Positions 26,782 to 35,574 are shown, counted from the first letter of the stretch. The stretch: DNA of 64,000 nt from JADJRH01 sp046351455 (GCA_046351455.1 JAXLYM010000002.1:558001-622000); one strand, 5' to 3'. The notes: generated by a model from the sequence alone, not told the origin. Numbers and translations: made by a program.

Positions 26782-28710
26782 TCAGTTGCCCTGGCGCAGC
26801 GACATGTGCGCGAGCGCCTCGTTGCGACCCGCGCCGCGCATGCGGACGTCGCGATCGATCCGGATGTCGAGCACCGCCGGCCCGCGCGCGGTGAGCTCCG
26901 CGAGGAGCGAAGGCGTGATCTGCCCGGGCCGCTCGATCCGCGCGCCCGCGACGCCGAACGACCGCGCCCACATCACGAAGTCGACCCACTCCGTGTCCCA
27001 CGCGGCCTCTTCGCCGTAGAGCTGTTTGTAGCCGTGGTAGACCATGTTGTACCGGGCGTCGTTGAACACCGCGTACACGATGGGCAGCCGCTCGCGCGCC
27101 GCGACGAGCAGCTCCATCCCGGCCATCTGCATCCCGCCGTCGCCGCACACGCACACGACCGGCCGCGACCGATCGCCGAGCGCGAGCCCGATCGCCGACG
27201 CGATCCCCGACGCCATGCTCCCGAGGCCGAGGTGGATCGTGAACGCGTCGGGCCCCTTCGCCGTGACGTAGTGCATCGCGAACAGCATGTGCTCGCCGAT
27301 GTCGCTCACGAAGCGCGCGCTCGGCCCGAGGGCGCGCGACAGATCCGCGATCGCCCGGTGCGGCGCGATGATCGAGGCGTCGTCCTCCGCGAAGTCTTTG
27401 CGATCGAACGGCGACTCCGCGCGGGCCTCGCGAGCGAGCGCGGCGCCTCGCGGGTTGCGCAGGCCGTCCAGGGTGACGACGTCGTAGAGCTGGTGGAGGA
27501 AGGCGCCGAGGTCCGCGACGATGGGCAGATCGGCTCGGTGGTTTCTGTGGAAGACGGTCGCGTCCAGATCGACATGAATCAGCTTGGATCCTGGTCGATC
27601 CGAGACTGGCTTGGTTGGGCCGACCGCGCAGTCGTCGAGGTCGGTCCCGAGCACGAGCGCGACGTCCGGCCCCCCTGCGGTGTACCGCCGCGCCCACCAC
27701 GAGGCCGCGAGCCCGCCGTTCCGCAGCGAGTGCGGGTGCTCTTCGCTCACGATCCCCTTCGCCTGGGGCGTCGTGAAGAACGGCACGTTGAGCACGTCGA
27801 GCACCTTGCGCAGCAGCGCCGCGTGCCTCCGCGCGCCCGCGCCGATCACGACGAGCGGCCTCTCGGCGTCCGCGAGCCACTGCGCGGCCTTCTGCACGGA
27901 CGACGCGGGCGCGGGCACCTCGATCGTGCGGCGGATCATGGGCGCTTCGACGACGGGCGCCGGCGCGCGCCCCACGTCCATCGGCAGCACGAACAGCGCG
28001 GGCCCCGGGTTCTGCGGATCCGTCGCCGCGTGCAGCGCCGCGAGCGCCTGGGTCGCCGCCGACTCCGGCCGGGACGCCCGCACGGCCGCGCGCGTGACGC
28101 GCCCGAACATCCGCTCGATCGCGATGCCCTCGGGCCCGCAGTCCTGGAGCAGCTTGCCGCCCGAAGCGGCCCACGCGACGTCGCCCGACACGATCAGCAT
28201 CGGCACGCGCTCGGTGAAGGCGGCCGTCACGCCGGTCACCGCGTTCGTCGCGCCGGGCCCCGCCGTCACGAGCACCGCGGGCACGCGCCCCGTCGCGCGG
28301 TGGTACCCCATCGCAGAGAACGCCGCGTTCGACTCGTGCCGCGACTCGATCAGCCGCGCGCCCTTCGTCGCGAGCACGGCCTCGAAGAACGGGCTGATCG
28401 GCCCGCCCGGCACGCCGAAGAACGTGTCCACGCCCGCCTCCACGAGCGCCGCGACGATCCGCCGCGACGCGCTCTCGGAGTCGCGCGCCGGCTCCTCTTC
28501 TTGTTCGAGGAGATCGCGCAGCCGCACGTACGACGACGACGAGTCGCGCGGCACGAGCTGCATCGCGGGCGACTGCGACGGCGCGGGCGCGCGCATCGTG
28601 TCCGGCGGATAGCACCGCACCACCTGCGGCATCACCGTCGATCGCGGCTCCGAGTCGACGTCGCGTTCGATCGCGATCGTCGCGACGCCGGACACGGGGA
28701 CACAGGACAT
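26782..28710 (-). CDS. Thiamine-pyrophosphate-dependent enzyme, acetolactate-synthase-like
   Basis: A 642-residue TPP enzyme. The first 80 residues are an unrelated extension. The PYR domain has GVPGGPISPFFE and the cofactor-activating Glu126 in ESRHESNAAF; the central domain has PLVVIGAGARRHA; the PP domain has HLGLGSMASGIASAIG and the metal-binding GDGGMQMAGMELL with Asn in VFNDARYNM. It would decarboxylate a 2-oxo acid and transfer the acyl-anion equivalent, as acetolactate synthases and acyloin-forming carboligases do. A GAGGAGG centred about twelve bases before the ATG at 28710 fixes the start. Its operon partner is a KAS III-like protein; no ilvN or ilvC is present, so biosynthesis of branched-chain amino acids is not supported. 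Confidence 0.87.
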   Translation of the reverse strand: MSCVPVSGVATIAIERDVDSEPRSTVMPQVVRCYPPDTMRAPAPSQSPAMQLVPRDSSSSYVRLRDLLEQEEEPARDSESASRRIVAALVEAGVDTFFGVPGGPISPFFEAVLATKGARLIESRHESNAAFSAMGYHRATGRVPAVLVTAGPGATNAVTGVTAAFTERVPMLIVSGDVAWAASGGKLLQDCGPEGIAIERMFGRVTRAAVRASRPESAATQALAALHAATDPQNPGPALFVLPMDVGRAPAPVVEAPMIRRTIEVPAPASSVQKAAQWLADAERPLVVIGAGARRHAALLRKVLDVLNVPFFTTPQAKGIVSEEHPHSLRNGGLAASWWARRYTAGGPDVALVLGTDLDDCAVGPTKPVSDRPGSKLIHVDLDATVFHRNHRADLPIVADLGAFLHQLYDVVTLDGLRNPRGAALAREARAESPFDRKDFAEDDASIIAPHRAIADLSRALGPSARFVSDIGEHMLFAMHYVTAKGPDAFTIHLGLGSMASGIASAIGLALGDRSRPVVCVCGDGGMQMAGMELLVAARERLPIVYAVFNDARYNMVYHGYKQLYGEEAAWDTEWVDFVMWARSFGVAGARIERPGQITPSLLAELTARGPAVLDIRIDRDVRMRGAGRNEALAHMSLRQGN

Positions 28711-29286
28711 CGGCTCCTCCTCGACGTCGACGAGGGGGACACGTGAAGCATGGGTCGGCTTAAGCATTTTCGGTGTGGAGCAGTCTCGGGTTGAACATCC
28801 GGGGTGCCTCGCGGTCATCAAGTCACCGAAGCCTCGTTTCGAAGGCGATCGATGCACGTGAGCGGGCGCGGAGAGCCACCTTCGAGAGGGCTCTCCGGTA
28901 CAACTGCTGGAGGCGTCCCCGCTGGGCTGTGCGTCACGGACAGCGGGGTTGAGACGACGTCTCCCGTCCTGGCGGACCACGGGTTGTGGTGCCGGTGAAG
29001 ATAGGCGCCTTACTAGTCGGATCCAGCCGCTCCGCAACCACCTTTTTTTCGTCACGAGGTGATCGTTACCCTCCTGCGCGACGATGTGCGCGCGCAGATG
29101 CGCGGAGCACGACGCTTGTGCGCGCACCGAAGATCGACGCGCGAACGATCCACCGACGTCGCGATCTGCGACACGCGCGCGCACCGACCGCTCGCGGGGC
29201 CGCGCCGCCCGCGCGCGCAGCGAGCGGCCGGTGCGTACGCGCGAAACGGCTTTCTTTTACGGGCCTCCGTGGTCCATACTCGCGGC
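28711..29286. other. 576-bp intergenic region between divergent genes with several inverted repeats
   Basis: No protein gene is supported here. It holds three dyads within 95 bases: GGAGAGCC/GGCTCTCC (28870-28896), CCCCGCTG/CAGCGGGG (28917-28948) and the odd-length palindrome GAGACGACGTCTC (28951-28963). Farther on is a run of seven T at 29044-29050. Transcribed leftward, the dyads would lie about 160-250 bases upstream of the TPP-enzyme start and could be a structured leader or operators; rightward they precede the sensor kinase. No tRNA fold was found. Confidence 0.45.
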
Positions 29287-30864
29287 GTGGACGAGCCGAC
29301 CTCACCGGAGAAGCTGGTGATCCTCGTCGCCGGCGAGGTCGCCGAGGACGCGACGTTCGAGGCGCTGCAATCGGCTGCGCGCGCGAGCGGAGCCGACGTC
29401 ACGCTCGAGCGCAGCGCCCGCGATCTCCGCGACGCGATCGCGGATGCGCGCGCGGCGGATCGCAACGCCGCGCTCTTCTACATCACGGCGGACGAAGAGG
29501 ACGCGCTCGCCGCGATCGAGGCCGGCGCGGACGAGGCGGCCTCGCAGGAGGCGTGCGCGCGCCTCGTAGCCGATCGCCTCGTCGCGCGCGTCATGGTGCG
29601 CGCGCGGACCCGCCTCTATCAGGAGCAGCTCTACGGATCGGCGGCGCACGCGGAGAAGCTGTCCGCGCTCGGCACGCTGGTGGCCGGCGTCGCGCACGAG
29701 ATCAACAACCCGTGCTCGGCGCTCACGCTGTCGCTGCAGGTCGTGAAGTACCGCCTCGCGCCGCTCTTCGACCTCGCGAAATCCGCCTCCGCGACCGACG
29801 CGTACCGCGACGCGCTGCGGGCCGCGATGGAGCGCGCGGACATGCGCCGCTTCTTGCCGGACCTCTCCAGCACGTTCGACGACATGGTCCGCTCGACGGA
29901 GTCGATCGCCGCGATCGTCGGCGATCTCCGCCTCTTCGCGCGCTCGGACGAGCGGGAGGAGCCGCAGCACGTCGACATCCACGCGCTCATCGATCAGGTG
30001 CTCCGCATCGCCGGCACGCGCATCGGCACCGTCGCGCACGTCGAGCGTGACTACGACCCGCGCGTCTCGTTCGCGTACGTCCCGCGGTCGCGGCTCGCGC
30101 AGGTGCTCACGAACATCTTCGTGAACGCGGCGCAGGCGATGGCGGAGGTCGCGCGCCCGATGCACCGCCTCCGCATCTCCACGCGCGCCGACGACGAGGG
30201 CCTGGTCATCAGCATCTCGGACACGGGCCCCGGCATCCCGCACGATCGGCTGGAGCGCATCTTCGACCCGTTCTACACGACGAAGAAGCCGGGCGAGGGC
30301 ACGGGCCTCGGCCTCGCGCTCTCGTCGGATCTGGTGAAGCGCATGGGCGGTCAGCTCATGGTCGAGTCCGACTTCGGCCAGGGCGCGACGTTCCTCGTGT
30401 ACCTCCCGCTCGGCAAGCCGGTGGCCGACAAGACGGAGCCGCGCCGCAACGTCTGGGTGCCGGAGACGTACGGCCGCCGCAGCGTGATCCTCGCGGTCGA
30501 CGACGACGAGCGCGTGCTGCGGGCCTACGCGCGCGCCCTCCGCGAGCAGTACGACATCCTCCTCGCGACGGACGGCCAGGAGGCGATCGATCTCCTCGCC
30601 TCCGGATCGCACGCCGACGCGGTGCTCACGGACCTGCAGATGACGGACGTGGGCGGCCGCCAGCTCATCGCCTGGCTAGCGGCGGAGCGCCCCCAGCTCG
30701 CGAAGCGAATCGTCGTCGCGACCGCGGTCCCGATGAGCGAAGAGGAAGAGCAAAAGCTACAAAAACGCTGCGCCGCGATCCTCTACAAGCCCGTCTCCTA
30801 CGACCGTCTACACTCCGTATTCCGAGACCTGCTGAGAGACGTCGCCCAGCTCGCGGCAGAGTAG
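29287..30864 (+). CDS. Hybrid sensor histidine kinase/response regulator
   Basis: A 525-residue soluble signalling protein. Residues 1-110 resemble a degenerate receiver-like input (LVILVAGEVAEDATFEAL). Then come the dimerisation/phospho-acceptor helix GTLVAGVAHEINNPCSAL with the His, and a HATPase domain with NIFVNAAQAM (N box), SDTGPGIPHDRLERIFDPFYTTK (G1/F box) and GTGLGLALS (G2). The C-terminal receiver has VDDDERVLRAY, the phospho-Asp in LTDLQM and the Lys in ILYKPVS. The substrate regulator is not in the window. The GTG at 29287 is chosen because the domain begins just after it; an upstream ATG at 29059 would add a low-complexity Arg-rich leader. Its stop abuts the stop of the opposite glycosyltransferase gene with no base between. 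Confidence 0.83.
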   Translation: MDEPTSPEKLVILVAGEVAEDATFEALQSAARASGADVTLERSARDLRDAIADARAADRNAALFYITADEEDALAAIEAGADEAASQEACARLVADRLVARVMVRARTRLYQEQLYGSAAHAEKLSALGTLVAGVAHEINNPCSALTLSLQVVKYRLAPLFDLAKSASATDAYRDALRAAMERADMRRFLPDLSSTFDDMVRSTESIAAIVGDLRLFARSDEREEPQHVDIHALIDQVLRIAGTRIGTVAHVERDYDPRVSFAYVPRSRLAQVLTNIFVNAAQAMAEVARPMHRLRISTRADDEGLVISISDTGPGIPHDRLERIFDPFYTTKKPGEGTGLGLALSSDLVKRMGGQLMVESDFGQGATFLVYLPLGKPVADKTEPRRNVWVPETYGRRSVILAVDDDERVLRAYARALREQYDILLATDGQEAIDLLASGSHADAVLTDLQMTDVGGRQLIAWLAAERPQLAKRIVVATAVPMSEEEEQKLQKRCAAILYKPVSYDRLHSVFRDLLRDVAQLAAE

Positions 30865-32019
30865 CTATCGCGAAGCGAGCCCCTTCTTGGCGAGCAGCTC
30901 TTCGTAGAGATCGTCGTACGCCTGCGCGGCGGCCTCGATCGAGAAGCGGTCGAGCACGAGCTTCTTCGCGGCGGCCGTCGTCCTCTCGGCGAGCGCGCGG
31001 TCCTCGCGAAGGCGGAGGATCGCGGACGCGAGCGCGGCCGGATCGCGCGACGGAACGAGCAGGCCCGTCTCCTCGTGCTTCACCATGTCGGGGATGCCGT
31101 CGACCGCGGTCGCGACGAGCGGGAGGCTCGCGGCCATCGCTTCGAGGATCGCGATGCCCTGGCCCTCGTGCACCGACGAGAACGCGAACACATCGAAGGT
31201 GCCGAGCAGCTCGTCCACGTCGAGGCGCTTGCCCGCGAACGTCACGCGGTCCTCGATGCCGAGCTGCCTCGTGAGCGCGCGCAGCTCCGCTTCGAGCGGG
31301 CCCCACCCCACGATCACGAGGTGCGCGCGCGGCTCCTTCGCGATCACCTGCGGCATCGCGCGGATCAAGTACTCCTGCCCCTTCTGATCCGCGAGCCGGC
31401 CCACGTTGCCGATCACGACGGCGCTCTCCGGCACGCCGAGCGAGGCGCGCTTCGCTGCGCGGTCCGTCTTCGCGGCGGCCTCCGCGACGCGACGCGCGTC
31501 GATGCCGTTCGGGATCATGCGCCGCAGCACGCCCCGCTGCAGCAGCGCCGGCGTGGTGTCGCGGAAGCTCTGCAGCGTGGCGTGGGTGATGTGCACGCAC
31601 GCGTCGGAGAGGCGCGTCGTCACGTCGCCCGCGAACAGCACGTCCTTGCGGTGCGCCGTCTCTCCGACGCGCATGTCCTGCTCGTTCGTGATGATGATCG
31701 GCACCCGCGCGGCGGCGCCGACGACGCGCGCGACGACGCACGACCACCACACGTGCGCCTCCAGGATCGTGATCTTCTCCCGCCGCAGGAACGCGAACAG
31801 CCGCGCGAGCCCGCGCGCGTCGAGCTGGCGGTCCGCGCCGAACTCGATGGTCGGCACGCCCTCGCGCTCGAAGGCCGCGGCGAGCTCTCCGTTCGGCCGC
31901 AGCGCGCCCGCGAACGGCTCGTAGCGCGAGCGGTCGAGCACGCGGATCCGGTTGTAGAGGAAGGTCTCCGCGCCGGCCGGGGCGAAGCGGTTCGTGAGGT
32001 AGAGGATGCGCGTCTTCAT
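30865..32019 (-). CDS. Family 4 glycosyltransferase
   Basis: A 384-residue GT-B enzyme. The N-terminal lobe has NRFAPAGAETFLYNRIRVL, typical of GT4 enzymes. The C-terminal lobe binds the nucleotide-sugar: IPNGID, NVGRLADQKGQEYLIRAM, IVGWGPLEAEL, and the EX7E motif in SVHEGQGIAILEAMA. It would transfer a sugar from a nucleotide donor to a lipid-linked or surface glycan on the cytoplasmic side. It lies downstream of hcp on the same strand with 115 bases between, and convergent with the hybrid kinase. Donor and acceptor cannot be told. Confidence 0.88.
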   Translation of the reverse strand: MKTRILYLTNRFAPAGAETFLYNRIRVLDRSRYEPFAGALRPNGELAAAFEREGVPTIEFGADRQLDARGLARLFAFLRREKITILEAHVWWSCVVARVVGAAARVPIIITNEQDMRVGETAHRKDVLFAGDVTTRLSDACVHITHATLQSFRDTTPALLQRGVLRRMIPNGIDARRVAEAAAKTDRAAKRASLGVPESAVVIGNVGRLADQKGQEYLIRAMPQVIAKEPRAHLVIVGWGPLEAELRALTRQLGIEDRVTFAGKRLDVDELLGTFDVFAFSSVHEGQGIAILEAMAASLPLVATAVDGIPDMVKHEETGLLVPSRDPAALASAILRLREDRALAERTTAAAKKLVLDRFSIEAAAQAYDDLYEELLAKKGLASR

Positions 32020-32134
32020 CGTCCGGGATCGCCTGCGCGAGCCCGCGCCTCTTGTCCCGGCGATGGCTCGCGGTCAACGGCGGATCCGCCGCGACACCAC
32101 GTGGATGCGCGCCCCCCCGAGGAGATTCAGACCG

Positions 32135-33448
32135 TCAGGCCGCGGCCTGTCCCATCGCGACCGCCAGATCCTTCTTCGCGTCGGTGCCGGTGATGCGCAG
32201 ATCGAACTTCTCCTGAAGCACCTTGAACACGTTCGGCGTCACGAAGCCCGGCGCCTTCGGGCCGATGCTGATGCCCTTCACGCCGAGGTGCAGCAAGGTC
32301 AGGAGCACCGCCACGGCCTTCTGCTCGAACCAGCTCACCACGAGCGTGAGCGGCAGATCGTTCACGCCGCAATTGAAGGCCTTCGCGAGCGCCGTCGCCA
32401 CCACGAGCGCGCCGTACGCGTCGTTGCACTGGCCCATGTCGAGCAAGCGCGGCAGTCCGAGGTGCGTGCCATAGTCGTGCTCGCGGATGCGGAACTTGCC
32501 GCATCCGAGCGTGAGGATGAACGAGTCGGGCGGGCAGGCCGCCGCGTAGTTGGAGAAGTAGTTGCGACCGACCTCCGCGCCGTCGCACCCGCCGATCACG
32601 AAGAAACGGCTGATTTGCCCGGCCTTCACCGCGTCCACGATGGCGCCCGCGTGCTCCAGGATCACCGAGTGATGGAACCCCACGGTGCTCGTCGACGCGA
32701 GCTGCTCCTTGCACGGCGGCAGCGAGAGGGCCTTTTGCACCACCTGGCGATAATCATCGTCCTTGATGCGAACCGCGCCCGGGACTGCCACGCACCGGCT
32801 CGTGAAGAGCCTGTCCTTGTAGCTCTCGCGCGGGATCTGGATGCAGTTCGTCGTCATCAGGATCGCGCCCGGGAACAGGTCGAACTCGTCTTTTTGCTTC
32901 TGCCACGCTCCGCCGTAATGACCGGCGAGGTTCGGGTGGTTTCGGAGGTTCGGGTACATGTGCGCCGGCAGCATCTCTCCGTGCGTGTACACCTTCACGT
33001 CGGTGCCCTCGCAGGCCTGGAGAAGCATCTTCAGATCCACGAGATCGTGGCCGGAGATGAGGATTCCGGGGCCGGCGTGCGTGCCTTCGCGGACGGTGGC
33101 CGGGGACGGCTTGCCCATCACCCGCGTGTGCGCCTCGTCGAGCATCTGCATGACCTTCAAGTTCATGCGACCGCACTCGAGGACGTACTCCAGCGTCGTC
33201 TCCACGTCGAAGTTGACGTTGGTCATCGTCATGAACAAGGCCTCTTGCACGAACGCGTCGACCTCGGGATCCACCGCGCCGAGCCTCCGGGCGTGCGTCG
33301 CATAGGCGCTCATCCCCTTGACGCCATAAAGGAGGATCTCCTGCAGACTCTGGATGTCCTCGTTCTTGCCGCAAACGCCGGCCGCGTGTCCGTCGATCGA
33401 GCACCCGACACCCTTCGTGGTCTGCTCGCACTGATTGCAAAGGCTCAT
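32135..33448 (-). CDS. hcp: Hybrid-cluster protein (hydroxylamine/nitric oxide reductase)
   Basis: A 437-residue Hcp. The N-terminal cluster ligands are Cys4, Cys7, Cys16 and Cys26 (MSLCNQCEQTTKGVGCSI onward), a C-x2-C-x8-C-x9-C pattern. Hybrid-cluster motifs follow: ISGHDLVDL, YTHGEMLPAH, TTNCIQIP, VGFHHSVI, FFVIGGCDGAE and ILTLGCGKF. It is about 100 residues shorter than E. coli Hcp, as in the short class that lacks part of the second helical domain. Hcp detoxifies NO and hydroxylamine. AAGGAG precedes the ATG. A perfect FNR-type box lies about 60 bases upstream, between this gene and a divergent Crp/Fnr regulator. No hcr reductase partner is adjacent. Confidence 0.93.
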   Translation of the reverse strand: MSLCNQCEQTTKGVGCSIDGHAAGVCGKNEDIQSLQEILLYGVKGMSAYATHARRLGAVDPEVDAFVQEALFMTMTNVNFDVETTLEYVLECGRMNLKVMQMLDEAHTRVMGKPSPATVREGTHAGPGILISGHDLVDLKMLLQACEGTDVKVYTHGEMLPAHMYPNLRNHPNLAGHYGGAWQKQKDEFDLFPGAILMTTNCIQIPRESYKDRLFTSRCVAVPGAVRIKDDDYRQVVQKALSLPPCKEQLASTSTVGFHHSVILEHAGAIVDAVKAGQISRFFVIGGCDGAEVGRNYFSNYAAACPPDSFILTLGCGKFRIREHDYGTHLGLPRLLDMGQCNDAYGALVVATALAKAFNCGVNDLPLTLVVSWFEQKAVAVLLTLLHLGVKGISIGPKAPGFVTPNVFKVLQEKFDLRITGTDAKKDLAVAMGQAAA

Positions 33449-33502
33449 CTGGGAAATCTCCTTCAGTGGACCCGGTCGTACGCCCGCCCGCGGCGCGCCG
33501 CC

Positions 33503-33516
33503 TTGATCTGGATCAA
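33503..33516. promoter_or_regulatory. FNR/DNR-type operator between hcp and its probable regulator
   Basis: TTGATCTGGATCAA is a perfect match to the FNR half-sites TTGAT-N4-ATCAA. It lies 55 bases from the hcp ATG and 33 from the regulator ATG, a position from which one dimer could act on both. The regulator's recognition helix (ETLSR) has the E-x-x-S-R residues known to read TTGAT. Confidence 0.85.
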
Positions 33517-33548
33517 GAAGGGGACGTTTTTCGTGGTAGGGGTGATCG

Positions 33549-34226
33549 ATGGACGCCGTGCAGATCCTCGACAAATGTCGTCTGTTCTCGCGCCTCGCCC
33601 CGGAGGCGCGCCGGACGCTCGCGAGGACCGCGATCGTGCGGGCGGCGCCGGCCGGAGAGGTGCTGTTTCGACAAGGGGACGCGTGCCTCGGGGTCTTCGT
33701 GGTCGGCTCCGGCCTCGTGCGCGTCTTCAAACTGGCACCCAGCGGCAAGGAGCATGTCCTGCACCTCGCCGGACCGGGCGGCACCTTCGCGGAGGCGGCC
33801 GTGATCGGCGCCTTTCCCTGCCCCGCCAACGCCGAAGTGACCGAGGCGTCGGAGCTCGCGCTCCTGCCGGCGGAGGGGTTTCGCCGCTTCCTGCGGGAGG
33901 ATCATCAGGCCTGCATCGGCCTGCTCGCGGGCATGAGCGCGTGGGTGCACCACATGGTGGATCTGCTGGAGGACGTGGTGCTCCGGGACGCCGCGGGCCG
34001 CGTCGCGCGCCACCTCCTCGCGCACGCGGGGCCGGACGGCGACGTGCGCTTGCCCGCCGCGCGCAAGGTGCTCGCGAGCCAGCTCAACCTCACGGCCGAG
34101 ACGCTGTCTCGCACCCTCCGCAAGCTCGGAGAAGACGGCCTCATCGCCTCCGAGCGCGACGCCATCGAGATCAGGAATCCGGACCGCCTGCGGGAGGTCG
34201 CTGAAGGCCTTTATCCTGCGATGTGA
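33549..34226 (+). CDS. Crp/Fnr-family transcriptional regulator, DNR/NnrR-like
   Basis: A 225-residue regulator: cNMP-binding-type beta-roll (residues 10-120, GEVLFRQGDACLGVFVVGSG), long dimer helix, and a C-terminal winged helix with SQLNLTAETLSRTLRKLGEDGLI. Residues 184-188 (ETLSR) match the FNR recognition pattern E-x-x-S-R. Cysteines are at 10, 46, 91 and 122 only; the clustered N-terminal Cys of O2-sensing FNR are missing, so a heme-based NO sensor of the DNR/HcpR kind is more likely than an Fe-S oxygen sensor. Divergent from hcp across the TTGAT-N4-ATCAA box. The 3' end overlaps the GGDEF-hemerythrin gene by 56 bases on the opposite strand. Confidence 0.88.
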   Translation: MDAVQILDKCRLFSRLAPEARRTLARTAIVRAAPAGEVLFRQGDACLGVFVVGSGLVRVFKLAPSGKEHVLHLAGPGGTFAEAAVIGAFPCPANAEVTEASELALLPAEGFRRFLREDHQACIGLLAGMSAWVHHMVDLLEDVVLRDAAGRVARHLLAHAGPDGDVRLPAARKVLASQLNLTAETLSRTLRKLGEDGLIASERDAIEIRNPDRLREVAEGLYPAM

Positions 34227-35574
34227 GCCAGGCGCCGAGCGGGCGGTCCGCGTTCTCGATGTGACGAGACAGCCACTCTTGCAGGTACCGAGTCGTGAGC
34301 GTCATGCTCTTCACGTCGACGTTCACCGTGAGGCTCATCAGATCGTCCGTGAGCTTCCGGTGCTCCTGCGTGTGGCGCAATTCGTCGGAGAAGCCCGGGT
34401 GATGCGCCATGAGCCGCTCCTCCGTGGCGAAGTGCTTCTTCGTGAACGTCACGAGCCCCCGCAGCGCGCTGAGGATCGAGTCGCGATCGCGGCCCGCCTT
34501 CAAGAGGTCGACGAGGTCGTTGAGCCGGTCCATCAGCTCGTGGTGCTGCGCGTCGATGATCGAGATGCCGATCTCGTGGTCGCGCGTCCACCGGAACAGG
34601 GGAATCCGCACCGTGGCCATCGCGGCGGCGCTCTCGGCGGCGTACGTGAAGCGGTTCTTCCCGGCCTGTTTGCTCGCGTACATCGCGGCGTCCGCGCGGC
34701 CGATGAGGCCGTCCATGTCGGCCCCGTCGTCCGGAAACGCGGCGATCCCGATGCTGATGCCGACCTTGCACCGCACCCCGTTCACCTCGAACGGCGCGTC
34801 GAAGGCCTGCACCATGCGCGCGGCGATCACCCCGGCGTCGTCGCGCGCGCGCAGCCCCGGCAAGATCACCGCGAACTCGTCCCCTCCCTGACGAGCCACG
34901 GTGTCGCCGCCGCGGACGACTCCTTCGAGTCGCCGCGCCACCGTCACCAACAAGGAGTCTCCGGCCTCGTGCCCGAGGGTGTCATTGACGCTCTTGAAGC
35001 CGTCCAGATCGCAGATCATGACGCCGAACCCGCGGCGATCCCGGCGCGCGAACGCGAGCGTCTCCCGCAGTCGGTCGAGGAACAGCGCGCGGTTCGCGAG
35101 GCCGGTGAGCGGGTCCAGGTACGCGAGGTAGCTGAGCTGCTGCTCGTTGCGGCTGCGCTCGGTCGCGTCCGCCGCGAGGAGCACGGTCGCCGGCTCCCCG
35201 CCGATCTCGCCGGTCGTCCACTGGAGCTCCGCGCGAAACACCGATCCATCCGGCCGCACGGCGTCGAACGAGAGAGGCCCGATGCCGCCGCGGGACAGCG
35301 CGGACGACTGCGGAGGGGCCGAGTCTCCGAGCGCGAACATCACCCGATCCCGGTCGACCGCCGCCACCAGCGAGACGAGCGACACGTCGCGCGCGGGGGG
35401 CTCCTCCAGGCCGAAGATCTGGTTGAAACGCGGGCTCGCCTGCACGATGAGCCCTCCCCGCAGCACCGCGACCGCGAGGAGCCCAGTCTGGACAAGCATC
35501 CTCAGCGCAGGATCCAGGGGAGGAGAGGCGTTGTTTCGGGGGATGTCGGTCCGATCTTCGTCCACGCGAGGCAC
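34171..35574 (-). CDS. Diguanylate cyclase with C-terminal bacteriohemerythrin domain
   Basis: A 467-residue protein. Residues about 25-140 are PAS-like (LVQTGLLAVAVLRGGLIVQASPRFNQIFGL). Residues 150-310 are a GGDEF domain with an intact GGDEF at 230-234 and an inhibitory RxxD site (RGGD, 221-224) at the standard five-residue spacing, so it should make c-di-GMP and be product-inhibited. Residues from about 325 form a hemerythrin four-helix bundle with diiron ligands in DAQHHELM, KKHFATEERLM, HTQEHRKL and WLSRHIENAD. This couples O2 or NO binding to c-di-GMP output. The GTG start is chosen for lack of an ATG before the PAS region. It lies 37 bases downstream of a lipoprotein gene and convergent with the Crp/Fnr gene. 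Confidence 0.88.
   Translation of the reverse strand: MPRVDEDRTDIPRNNASPPLDPALRMLVQTGLLAVAVLRGGLIVQASPRFNQIFGLEEPPARDVSLVSLVAAVDRDRVMFALGDSAPPQSSALSRGGIGPLSFDAVRPDGSVFRAELQWTTGEIGGEPATVLLAADATERSRNEQQLSYLAYLDPLTGLANRALFLDRLRETLAFARRDRRGFGVMICDLDGFKSVNDTLGHEAGDSLLVTVARRLEGVVRGGDTVARQGGDEFAVILPGLRARDDAGVIAARMVQAFDAPFEVNGVRCKVGISIGIAAFPDDGADMDGLIGRADAAMYASKQAGKNRFTYAAESAAAMATVRIPLFRWTRDHEIGISIIDAQHHELMDRLNDLVDLLKAGRDRDSILSALRGLVTFTKKHFATEERLMAHHPGFSDELRHTQEHRKLTDDLMSLTVNVDVKSMTLTTRYLQEWLSRHIENADRPLGAWLTSQDKGLQRPPAGGPDS

Noticed and set aside
28711..29286. TPP riboswitch or tRNA upstream of the TPP enzyme
   Set aside because: The dyads do not fit the THI-box core, and no cloverleaf with a GGTTCGAATCC-type T arm could be drawn.
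32078..32091. Terminator at the 14-bp palindrome CGGCGGATCCGCCG downstream of hcp
   Set aside because: Perfect dyad but no loop and no T-run; short GC palindromes are frequent here.
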